A stretch of 59,971 nt of DNA from JACQFK01 sp964619955. GTDB taxonomy: Bacteria; Planctomycetota; MHYJ01; JACPRB01. The notes beneath the pieces were generated by a model, which saw nothing but the letters and a program-made list of their open reading frames with translations, did no database searches and was not told the origin of the DNA. Made by a program: the position numbers and the translations under genes. The stretch spans positions 1 to 59,971 of the forward strand of contig CAZUJF010000034.1 of assembly GCA_964619955.1 (NCBI GenBank). Reading direction: 5' to 3'. Numbering within the stretch: position 1 is the stretch's first letter; each line of letters starts with the position of its first letter. Shown here in pieces: positions 15,840 to 23,231 of the stretch.

Positions 15840-17539
15840 AGCCGCTCGCACGCTTCGCCCCGGGGCTCCTGGTCCTGCTGGCGGCGGTCTGGTTCGGATC
15901 GCGGACCCGTACGCCGGCGATGCCCGAAGACGGCATGGACGTGAACGCCTTCGGGAAACTCCCGGTGGTGCATCAGGGGCGCGTGATCCCGCTGGACAGT
16001 TTCGCGCGGACGCAGCTGCGCATCGTGTCGGAGAAGGAGACGTTCAAGGATTCCAAGGGGAAGACCCGGCCCGCCGTGCGCTGGCTGCTGGACACGATGG
16101 TCTTCACGATGGGCGACGGGGCGCAGGCGCGGGAGCACCCGGTGTTCCGCATCGTGGATCCGCACCTCTTGAGCACGCTGGAACTGAAGGAGCGCGAGGG
16201 TCTGCGCTACTCCATCGACGAATTCGGGGCCGGGCTTCCGAAACTCGCGGAATCCACTCAGAAGGCGGATCTGAAGCGGGAGCAGGGCCGAGAACTGGAC
16301 GGATTCGACCGCGAACTGCTCAAGCTGCACCGCAACCTGCAGGCCTTCCAGGCCATCGCGCGGCTCTCGGTGCCGCATCTGGTGCCTCCCGAGGGGGCGG
16401 CGTCCTGGCGCACGATCCCGGAGGCGCTGTCCCCCGGCAGCGGGGCGGAAGGCCGGGACCGGCGCGCGGCGGCGTTCGTCGGCATCCTGGACGCGTATGC
16501 GCGGAAGGACGTCCCGGCCTTCAACGACAAGCTGAAGGACTACCGGTCGGAACTGGGGACGAGCCTTCCGGAGGAGGGCCGGAAGGCGGGCTTCGAGGCC
16601 TCCTTCAATCACGCGGACCCCTTCAACTTCAGCAAGATCCTCTACCTGATCGCCTTCGTGATGACGTTCGTGTCGTGGATGACGAAGGGGGACGTCCTGC
16701 GGAAGCCCGCGTTCGCGCTGCTGCTCTTCGCGCTGGTCCTGCACAGCGGATCGCTGGTGGTCCGGATCTGGCTCTCGGGGCGTCCGCCGGTGACCAACCT
16801 GTATTCCTCCGCCGTCTTCGTGGGATGGGGCGCGGTCCTCTTCGGCCTCCTCTTCGAGAAGATCTTCAGGCTGGGCGTCGGGAACGCGATCGCCGCGTCG
16901 GCGGGCTACCTCACGCTGCAGATCGCGCACGTGCTCGCGGCGGAAGGCGACACCATGCAGGTCCTGCAGGCCGTGCTGGACACGCAGTTCTGGCTGTCCA
17001 CGCACGTGACGTGCATCTCCCTGGGCTACGCGGCGACGTACGTGGCGGGCCTGCTGGGCGTCGTGTACGTCGCCCGGGGCCTCCTCACGACCGCGGTGAC
17101 GCCGGAGCTGCGGACGGCGCTGGCGCGCATGACGTACGGGACGATCTGCTTCGCGATGTTCTTCAGCTTCGTGGGGACGGTGCTCGGGGGCCTCTGGGCG
17201 GACGACTCCTGGGGCCGCTTCTGGGGCTGGGACCCGAAGGAGAACGGCGCGCTGATGATCGTGCTCTGGAACGCGCTGGTCCTGCATGCGCGCTGGGGCG
17301 GGCTCGTGCGGGAGCGCGGCCTCGCGAACCTGGCGATCTTCGGGAACGCGGTGACGACCTGGTCCTGGTTCGGCGTGAACGAACTGAGCGTCGGCCTGCA
17401 CAGCTACGGCTTCACCGAGGGCCGGACGATGTGGATCACGGTCGCGATCATGGCCCATCTCGGCATCATCGCGATGGGCATGCTCCCGCGCCGGTCCTGG
17501 AAGAGTCCGGACGCGGTCCGCGACGCCGCGGCGGAGTGA
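15836..17539 (+). CDS. ccsA: CcsA/ResC-like cytochrome c assembly protein with N-terminal extension
   Basis: The protein has 567 residues. The C-terminal half is a CcsA transmembrane domain with the haem-handling tryptophan-rich motif WGRFWGWDPKENGAL and conserved His in STHVTCISLGY, LWNALVLHARW and VGLHSYGF. The first about 270 residues are an extension with one N-terminal membrane anchor and a soluble part carrying FGKLPVVHQGRVIPLDSFAR, as found in fused or extended CcsA proteins of Planctomycetota and Bacteroidetes. It acts with ResB in covalent haem attachment. The gene begins inside the resB stop. Confidence 0.92.
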   Translation: MKPLARFAPGLLVLLAAVWFGSRTRTPAMPEDGMDVNAFGKLPVVHQGRVIPLDSFARTQLRIVSEKETFKDSKGKTRPAVRWLLDTMVFTMGDGAQAREHPVFRIVDPHLLSTLELKEREGLRYSIDEFGAGLPKLAESTQKADLKREQGRELDGFDRELLKLHRNLQAFQAIARLSVPHLVPPEGAASWRTIPEALSPGSGAEGRDRRAAAFVGILDAYARKDVPAFNDKLKDYRSELGTSLPEEGRKAGFEASFNHADPFNFSKILYLIAFVMTFVSWMTKGDVLRKPAFALLLFALVLHSGSLVVRIWLSGRPPVTNLYSSAVFVGWGAVLFGLLFEKIFRLGVGNAIAASAGYLTLQIAHVLAAEGDTMQVLQAVLDTQFWLSTHVTCISLGYAATYVAGLLGVVYVARGLLTTAVTPELRTALARMTYGTICFAMFFSFVGTVLGGLWADDSWGRFWGWDPKENGALMIVLWNALVLHARWGGLVRERGLANLAIFGNAVTTWSWFGVNELSVGLHSYGFTEGRTMWITVAIMAHLGIIAMGMLPRRSWKSPDAVRDAAAE

Positions 17540-17544
17540 GCCTC

Positions 17545-18375
17545 ATGGACGCGAAGCTCGAAACGTTGAAGGGGCTGCTCGCGGGGATGGAGAGCGTCCT
17601 CGTCGCGTATTCCGGCGGCGTGGACAGCGCGTTCCTGCTCAAGGTGGCGCGGGACGTCCTGGGGGACCGCGCGGTGGCCGCGACGGCGCTGAGCGGGTCG
17701 TACGCGTCGCGCGAGCTCGAGGAGGGGAGGCGCCTGGCGGCGGCGCTGGGGGCGCGGCAGCTCTTCGTCGAAACGCGCGAGATGGACCGCCCCGGCTACG
17801 TCGGGAACTCCCCGGACCGCTGTTACCACTGCAAGGACGAGCTCTTCGCGTTCCTCAAGCCGCTGGCGGAGCGGGAGGGGCTGAAGGTGCTGGTGTACGG
17901 GGAGATCGCGGACGACCGGAGCGATCACCGTCCGGGCGCGCGGGCGGCACTGGAGCACGGGGTGCGGGCGCCGCTGGCGGAGGCGGGCCTGGGCAAGCTG
18001 GAGATCCGGCGCCTGTCCCGGGAGCTCGGCCTTCCCACCTGGGACAAGCCGTCGATGGCCTGCCTGTCCTCGCGGATTCCCTACGGGAGCGAAGTGACGT
18101 CGGAGAAGCTGCGCCAGGTGGAGGCTGCGGAGGAGGTCCTGAGGGGCCTCGGTCTGCGGCAGGTGAGGGTGCGCCACCACGGCGAACTCGCCCGGATCGA
18201 GGTGGACCCGGCGGACTTCGAGGAGTTGGTGCGTTCACCGATCCGGGAGCTGCTGCACGAGCAGCTGAAGTCGCTGGGCTACACGTACGTGACGCTGGAC
18301 CTCAAAGGCTACCGCACGGGCAGCCTGAACGAGGTGGTTTTGGGAAGAGGACTTTTGAGCAAGGAGACGACATGA
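17545..18375 (+). CDS. larE: LarE-like ATP-dependent sacrificial sulfur transferase
   Basis: The protein has 276 residues. The PP-loop SGGVDSAFLLKVARD is followed by NSPDRCYHCKDELF and a C-terminal ferredoxin-like half. The sacrificial cysteine of LarE is conserved in KPSMACLSSRIPYG (Cys173). LarE donates its own cysteine sulfur to build the nickel-pincer cofactor of lactate racemase-type enzymes. No larA, larB or larC is present in the window, and the gene is embedded after ccsA, so either the rest of the pathway is elsewhere or this LarE serves another sulfur-transfer role. It overlaps the next gene by ATGA. Confidence 0.88.
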   Translation: MDAKLETLKGLLAGMESVLVAYSGGVDSAFLLKVARDVLGDRAVAATALSGSYASRELEEGRRLAAALGARQLFVETREMDRPGYVGNSPDRCYHCKDELFAFLKPLAEREGLKVLVYGEIADDRSDHRPGARAALEHGVRAPLAEAGLGKLEIRRLSRELGLPTWDKPSMACLSSRIPYGSEVTSEKLRQVEAAEEVLRGLGLRQVRVRHHGELARIEVDPADFEELVRSPIRELLHEQLKSLGYTYVTLDLKGYRTGSLNEVVLGRGLLSKETT

Positions 18376-18923
18376 TCGCTGCTGCCGCACTGCTCGCCCT
18401 GACCCTGCTCCAGGACGCCCCCGTCGAACTCTTCAACGGCAAGGACCTTGCCGGCTGGGTGCCCATGAACAAGGCCGAGTGGGCCGTCGAGGAAGGCGCC
18501 CTCACGCTCACCGGCAAGGGCGGCAACGGCTGGCTGCGCAGCGAAAAGCAATACAAGGACTTCGAGCTCTCCCTCGAATGGAAAACCGGCGAGGAGAAGT
18601 ACGACAGCGGGATCTACGTCCGCGCGATGGAGAAGGGCGCGCCCTGGCCCCGCGTCGGCATCCAGATCAACCTGCTCAAGGGCAAGGAGGGCGAGGGCGT
18701 CGGACTCAAGGACGCCACCGTCAAGCCCGGCCTCTTCAAGCCCGGCGAGTGGAACCAGTTCGTGATCCGCGCCCAGGGACGCAGCCTCAAGCTCACGTTC
18801 AACGGCAAGGAGGCCTGGAGCACGGACGACGAGAACCCGCGCGAGGGCTACGTCGGGATCCAGGCGGAGGGCGTCCGCTTCCAGTTCCGGAACATCAAAC
18901 TCACGCCCCTGAAGAGCGAGTAG
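18372..18923 (+). CDS. DUF1080 (3-keto-disaccharide hydrolase / concanavalin-like) secreted protein
   Basis: The protein has 183 residues. A signal-like N terminus (MIAAAALLALTLLQDAP) is followed by LFNGKDLAGWV, NGWLRSEKQYKDFELSLEWKT, DSGIYVRA and EGYVGIQAEGVRFQFRNIKL, the core motifs of DUF1080. These beta-sandwich domains bind or hydrolyse sugars and are greatly expanded in Planctomycetota. SD AAGGAG precedes the ATG and the gene overlaps larE. Its stop is 3 nt from the stop of the convergent GH57 gene, with no terminator hairpin between. Confidence 0.9.
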   Translation: MIAAAALLALTLLQDAPVELFNGKDLAGWVPMNKAEWAVEEGALTLTGKGGNGWLRSEKQYKDFELSLEWKTGEEKYDSGIYVRAMEKGAPWPRVGIQINLLKGKEGEGVGLKDATVKPGLFKPGEWNQFVIRAQGRSLKLTFNGKEAWSTDDENPREGYVGIQAEGVRFQFRNIKLTPLKSE

Positions 18924-18926
18924 GCG

Positions 18927-20516
18927 CTATCGGAGATAGACCCGGTAGTCGAGGTCGCTGAAGAGGTTGTCCTTCTCCTCGAGATCCTTCAGCCACTTCT
19001 CGTTCAGCGCGCCCTTCTTGATGCCGTCGTAAAGCGCGTTGAAGCGGTTCAGATGGTCGCAGACCCGTTTCACCGCGTAGGGCACCGTCGTGCCCGTCTT
19101 CATGATGAAGGGCCAGTCGCTCGACTGAAGCAGCACCAGCTCCCGCGCGGCCTGGTTCAGCGCGCGGCGCCGGCGGCCCGCGGCGTCGGGGAAGCTGCGC
19201 GCCAGCTCCACCATCCGCTCGCCCGCCTTGTGGATGTGGCGGTAGATCCAGTCGTTGGTGCCGTTGAGCCAGTACTCCGCGTAGCCGCGATGGCCCCAGG
19301 AGGACGTGCAGGCCTGCATCACCTGGTTCGTCGGGTATTCGTTCAGGTATTCCGACGGCGTCGCCGGCGTCACCGTGTCCTGGTCCCACTGCATCTTGCG
19401 GAAGAGGTCGTCGAGGAACTTCGGTCCCTCGAACCACCAGTGTCCGTAGAGCTCCGCGTCGTACGGCGCGATGATGATGGGTTTGCGGTCCATCCTGCCG
19501 CGAAGGTACCGCACCTGCTGGATGCGGTTGTTGAGGAAGTTCTCGGCGTGGACCGCCGTGCGCGAGAAGGCCGCGCCGAAATCGTAGGGCGCCTTCTGAT
19601 GCAGCGGCACGGTCGAACCCGTCACGCGGTGGTATTTGAAGCCCGTCGCGTGCCGGATCTTGTCCGGGTGGATGTAGGGCGCGATGTAGTCCATCGGCAG
19701 GTCGTAGCCGATGTCCCGGTAAAACTCGCGGTAGATGGGGTCGCCCGGATAGCCCTCCTTGGAGCTCCAGACCTGGCGGGAGCTTTCCACGTCGCGGGCG
19801 AAGACCGCGACCCCCGAGGGCGTGTGGATCGGGGCGTAGACGCCGTAGACCGGCCGCCGCTCGCCGTAGAGGATCCCGTGCGTGTCCGTGAAGATGTAAT
19901 CGATCCCGGATTCCTTGAGCAGCTCGTCGAGGCCGCGGAAGTAACCGCACTCGCCGAGCCACATGCCGCGCGGACGACGTCCGAAGTGCTTCTCGTATTC
20001 GCGCGCGCCGAGCTCGATCTGGGCGTGCGCGGCGGCCCAGTTCCGGTCCGCCAGCGGCAGGAACATGTGCGTCGCGTTGCAGGTGATGATCTCCAGCTGG
20101 CCGGCGTCCTGGAAGGAGCGAAACGCCTGCAGCAGATTTCCCTCGTGGCGGCGGAAGGTGTCCCGCGTCGCCTCGAAGCGCTCGCGGTAGAAACACGCGA
20201 TCGGCCCGAAAGCGCCGTCGTGGCGCGTGCGCTCGACCTCCTTGTCGCCGAGCTCGCAGAGCTTGTCGAGCTTCGCCGCGTAGCGCCGCAGGAGCAGCGG
20301 ATCCCGCATCATGACGAGCAGCGGGGGGGAGATCGACAGGGTGAGGCGGAAATCGATGCCGTCCCGCTGCATCCCCTCGAAGGAGTGCAGCAGCGGGATG
20401 TAGGTCTCCGTCATCGCCTCGTAGAACCAGTCCTCCTCCATGAAGTTCGGGTCTTCCGGATGGCGGACGTAGGGGAGGTGCGCGTGCAGGACGATGCTGA
20501 GGTAGCCCTGGCTCAT
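18927..20516 (-). CDS. GH57 1,4-alpha-glucan branching enzyme
   Basis: The protein has 529 residues. GH57 motifs are seen in order: LHAHLPYVRHPE at the N terminus, EIITCNATH, GMWLGECGYFRG with nucleophile Glu189, and APYDAELYGHWWFEGP with acid/base Asp353. Positions match the characterised archaeal GH57 branching enzymes (Glu183/Asp354 in TK1436). SSWGHRGYAEYWLNG and the helical C-terminal domain complete the family pattern. It forms alpha-1,6 branches in glycogen-like glucans in the cytoplasm. The start overlaps the stop of the DUF4912 gene (ATGA at 20516-20513), so the two are coupled. Confidence 0.93.
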   Translation of the reverse strand: MSQGYLSIVLHAHLPYVRHPEDPNFMEEDWFYEAMTETYIPLLHSFEGMQRDGIDFRLTLSISPPLLVMMRDPLLLRRYAAKLDKLCELGDKEVERTRHDGAFGPIACFYRERFEATRDTFRRHEGNLLQAFRSFQDAGQLEIITCNATHMFLPLADRNWAAAHAQIELGAREYEKHFGRRPRGMWLGECGYFRGLDELLKESGIDYIFTDTHGILYGERRPVYGVYAPIHTPSGVAVFARDVESSRQVWSSKEGYPGDPIYREFYRDIGYDLPMDYIAPYIHPDKIRHATGFKYHRVTGSTVPLHQKAPYDFGAAFSRTAVHAENFLNNRIQQVRYLRGRMDRKPIIIAPYDAELYGHWWFEGPKFLDDLFRKMQWDQDTVTPATPSEYLNEYPTNQVMQACTSSWGHRGYAEYWLNGTNDWIYRHIHKAGERMVELARSFPDAAGRRRRALNQAARELVLLQSSDWPFIMKTGTTVPYAVKRVCDHLNRFNALYDGIKKGALNEKWLKDLEEKDNLFSDLDYRVYLR

Positions 20517-21748
20517 GAGCGGCCCCCGCCCGAGCCGTTCCAGAGGACGTTTTCGGAGGCGCCCCTCAGGAGGCCCTCGCTGGCCCCGGCATAGCGGTAT
20601 TCGGAGGCGCCGCCGTAGAGCAGTTCGCTGGAGCCTCGCCAGCTCCATTCGCTGCCGCCGAGCTGCAGCAGTTCGCTGCCCCAGAGTTCGCCCGCCAGGC
20701 GCTCTTCCGAGCCCCCGCGGTGGAGGACGACCTTCTCCCCGCCGGTCACGCGGCGGACGAGGGCGGCGGTTTCGACGCGGACATGGCCCTCTTCGGTGGT
20801 CCAGCGCCGGCGGACGGCCCACTGGTCGATCACGCGGCGCTCTCCGCCGGGTCCGAGGGCTTCGATCACGACGCGCCAGGGGCCGTAGACCGTCTGTTCG
20901 GCGCCGTGGGGCAGCTGCACGACCCGGCGCTCCCCGGAGAAGAGCACCTCGATGTTACCGAAGCTGGACGGGAGGGGCAGGGGAAAGTCGGCCGGGACGG
21001 GGCCCGACCAGCGGATCCAGCGGACCGCGCGCCCTTCCATGGAGGTTTCGATCCATTCGACGCGGGTCCAGCCCTCGCCCGAAAGGTTCCGGAAGACCGC
21101 CTCGAGGTCCGGCGGTCCCCCGTCCCGGATCTCGGGCGCGGGGGGCGGGCCCGGCGGCGGCGCGGGCGGGGCCGCATAGCGGTGGCTGTAGCCGGAGCCG
21201 CGGCCGGAACGCAGGACGGTGGACCACTCGACCCGGGTGTCGGGCGACACGGAGTCCCGGGGCAGTTCCAGGGCGTTCGAGCGCGCGATGGGCGCGAAGA
21301 GGCCGGTTCCGGACCGCACGCCGATGTCGACGTGGAAGGTCGCCCCGGGGCGGCCCAGGTCGAGATAGTGGGTGCCGGCGCGGCGGTCCACGGCGATGTC
21401 CCAGAAGCGGTGGGGGTTGAGGCCGTCGAACGCGACGCCCGTCGTGTCATAGACGCGCAGATGCAGTCCCGCTTCGGGATCGGAGACTTTCTTGCGGGCG
21501 GCGGCGAGGGCCTCATCGGGGAACTCCCAGTAGACGAAGCCCCACTGGGGGTCCTGGGCCATCGCCACGATGCGCGTGTCGCCGTAGCTCCAGGGGATGT
21601 CCCCCAGGACGGGAGGCGGGGCGGGCCGCAGGTCCGCCGGCGGCGCCTTGGGCCTGGACGCCGCTTTTGTCTTGGGCGGGGCCTTCCGCGCAGCCTTCTT
21701 CGGCGGCGCCGGTCGCTTCTTCTTCGGCTGCGGATCTTTGCGGGCCAT
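20513..21748 (-). CDS. DUF4912 protein with C-terminal GxSE repeats
   Basis: The protein has 411 residues. A Lys/Pro/Ala-rich basic N-terminal tail (1-48) is followed by a DUF4912 domain (about 50-170, with RIVAMAQDPQWGFVYWEFP and GLHLRVYDTTG), a Pro-rich linker (about 190-205), a second beta-rich region, and a C-terminal tail (about 350-411) made of repeats of eight residues with GGSE, GSSE, GASE, GASE, GASE spaced by 8. DUF4912 domains are often found beside GH57 enzymes, and here the two genes are coupled. I infer a glucan-binding or scaffolding partner of the branching enzyme. Its promoter leaves almost no leader. Confidence 0.82.
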   Translation of the reverse strand: MARKDPQPKKKRPAPPKKAARKAPPKTKAASRPKAPPADLRPAPPPVLGDIPWSYGDTRIVAMAQDPQWGFVYWEFPDEALAAARKKVSDPEAGLHLRVYDTTGVAFDGLNPHRFWDIAVDRRAGTHYLDLGRPGATFHVDIGVRSGTGLFAPIARSNALELPRDSVSPDTRVEWSTVLRSGRGSGYSHRYAAPPAPPPGPPPAPEIRDGGPPDLEAVFRNLSGEGWTRVEWIETSMEGRAVRWIRWSGPVPADFPLPLPSSFGNIEVLFSGERRVVQLPHGAEQTVYGPWRVVIEALGPGGERRVIDQWAVRRRWTTEEGHVRVETAALVRRVTGGEKVVLHRGGSEERLAGELWGSELLQLGGSEWSWRGSSELLYGGASEYRYAGASEGLLRGASENVLWNGSGGGRS

Positions 21749-21756
21749 TTCGCCCT

Positions 21757-21785
21757 ACGGTAGACGATTGGCCCGATTTCGACAA
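21757..21785 (-). promoter_or_regulatory. promoter of the DUF4912-GH57 operon
   Basis: On the minus strand TTGTCG (21785-21780) and TACCGT (21762-21757) are 17 nt apart, with the ATG 8 nt after the -10. It points away from the sulfatase gene, so the short intergenic region is divergent. Confidence 0.45.
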
Positions 21786-21824
21786 GGGGTCGCTACATTC
21801 CCGGCGCGGGCGGGTTAAGAAGCC

Positions 21825-23231
21825 ATGAAGACCTCCGGCCTGCTTCTCCTTCTGCTCTGCGGATTCCAGGACGCCGCGCGTCCGCGTCTGAACGTGCTCT
21901 TCATCGCCGTCGACGACATGAACGCCGACCTGGGCTGCTATGGGAATCCCCAGGTGAAATCGCCGGCCATCGACCGTCTCGCCGCGCGGGGCGTGCGTTT
22001 CGACCGCGCCTACTGCCAGTTCCCGCTCTGCAGTCCGAGCCGCTCCTCCGTGATGACGGGGTTGCGGCCCGACACCACCCGCGTCTTCGATCTCAAATAC
22101 CATTTCCGCAACGGGCTGCCGGACCACGCGACGCTGCCGCAGCTCTTCAAGCAGAACGGCGCCTTCGCCGCCCGCGTGGGGAAGATCTACCACTACGGGA
22201 ATCCCGGGGACATCGGCAGGGACGGCCTGGACGACCCCGCCTCATGGACGCTGAAGATCAACCCCTCGGGACGGGACAAGGATCCCCTGGAGCCGCGGAT
22301 CACGAACCACACGCCGAAGCGCGGCCTCGGCTCGGCGATGGCGTGGCTGATCGACGAGGAGGGGCGGGACGAGGAGCACACCGACGGCAAGGTGGCGGGT
22401 GAGACCATCCGGCTGCTCGAGGAGCGGCGGGACAAGCCGTTCTTCATCGCGGCCGGGTTCTATCGCCCGCATTGCCCCTACGTGGCGCCCCGGAAGTATT
22501 TCGACCTCTATCCGCCGGACCAGATCGCGCTGCCGAATCCCGATCCGGAGGCGCTCAAGGACGTTCCTGCGCCGGCGCTGGCGTCGACCTCGCCGCGCCC
22601 GTATTTCGGCGTGAGCGAGGGGGAGGCCCGGGCCTGCAAGCGCGCGTATTACGCGTCCATCTCGTTCGTGGACGCCCAGATCGGGCGCGTGCTCGACGCG
22701 ATGGACCGCCTGAAGCTCTGGGAGCGGACGGTCGTCGTCTTCTGGAGCGACCACGGCTACCACCTCGGCGAGAAGGGGCTCTGGATGAAGCAGAGTCTCT
22801 TCGAGGGGTCCGCCCGGGTTCCGACGATCATCGCGGCGCCCGGCGCGGCGGGGAACGGGAAGGCGAGCCCGCGGATCGTGGAGTCCCTGGATCTCTATCC
22901 CACGCTCGCCGATCTGGCGGGCCTCCCGGCCCCCGCCGCGCTGCAGGGCGCGAGCCTGCGCCCGCTGCTGGAGGACCCCCTGAAGGCCTGGGCGCGTCCG
23001 GCGTTCACCCAGGTGCAGCGCGGGGGCTTCCCGGGGCATTCGGTGCGGACGGAACGCTGGCGCTACACGGAATGGGACGGCGGGGCCAAGGGGACGGAGT
23101 TGTACGACCACGCGGCCGACCCCGGCGAGCAGCGCAATCTCGCCGCGGATCCCGCGCAGGCCGCCGTGCTTCAGGAGCTGAAGGCGCTCGTGAAGCGGAA
23201 CTGGCCGGTCCGCGTGGCGGGCGGGAAGTGA
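21825..23231 (+). CDS. secreted sulfatase (iduronate-2-sulfatase-like)
   Basis: The protein has 468 residues with a signal peptide (MKTSGLLLLLLCGFQDA). The alkaline-phosphatase-like metal site starts with FIAVDDMNADLGCYG. The sulfatase signature PLCSPSRSS contains Cys69, the residue that is converted to formylglycine (CxPxR). Later motifs are GKIYHYG, FYRPHCPYVAP, FWSDHGYHLGEKGLW and a C-terminal ELYDHAADPGEQRNLA. The overall pattern matches iduronate-2-sulfatase-like enzymes that desulfate polysaccharides. It is single, with no polysaccharide-utilisation genes beside it apart from possible binding proteins. Confidence 0.93.
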   Translation: MKTSGLLLLLLCGFQDAARPRLNVLFIAVDDMNADLGCYGNPQVKSPAIDRLAARGVRFDRAYCQFPLCSPSRSSVMTGLRPDTTRVFDLKYHFRNGLPDHATLPQLFKQNGAFAARVGKIYHYGNPGDIGRDGLDDPASWTLKINPSGRDKDPLEPRITNHTPKRGLGSAMAWLIDEEGRDEEHTDGKVAGETIRLLEERRDKPFFIAAGFYRPHCPYVAPRKYFDLYPPDQIALPNPDPEALKDVPAPALASTSPRPYFGVSEGEARACKRAYYASISFVDAQIGRVLDAMDRLKLWERTVVVFWSDHGYHLGEKGLWMKQSLFEGSARVPTIIAAPGAAGNGKASPRIVESLDLYPTLADLAGLPAPAALQGASLRPLLEDPLKAWARPAFTQVQRGGFPGHSVRTERWRYTEWDGGAKGTELYDHAADPGEQRNLAADPAQAAVLQELKALVKRNWPVRVAGGK

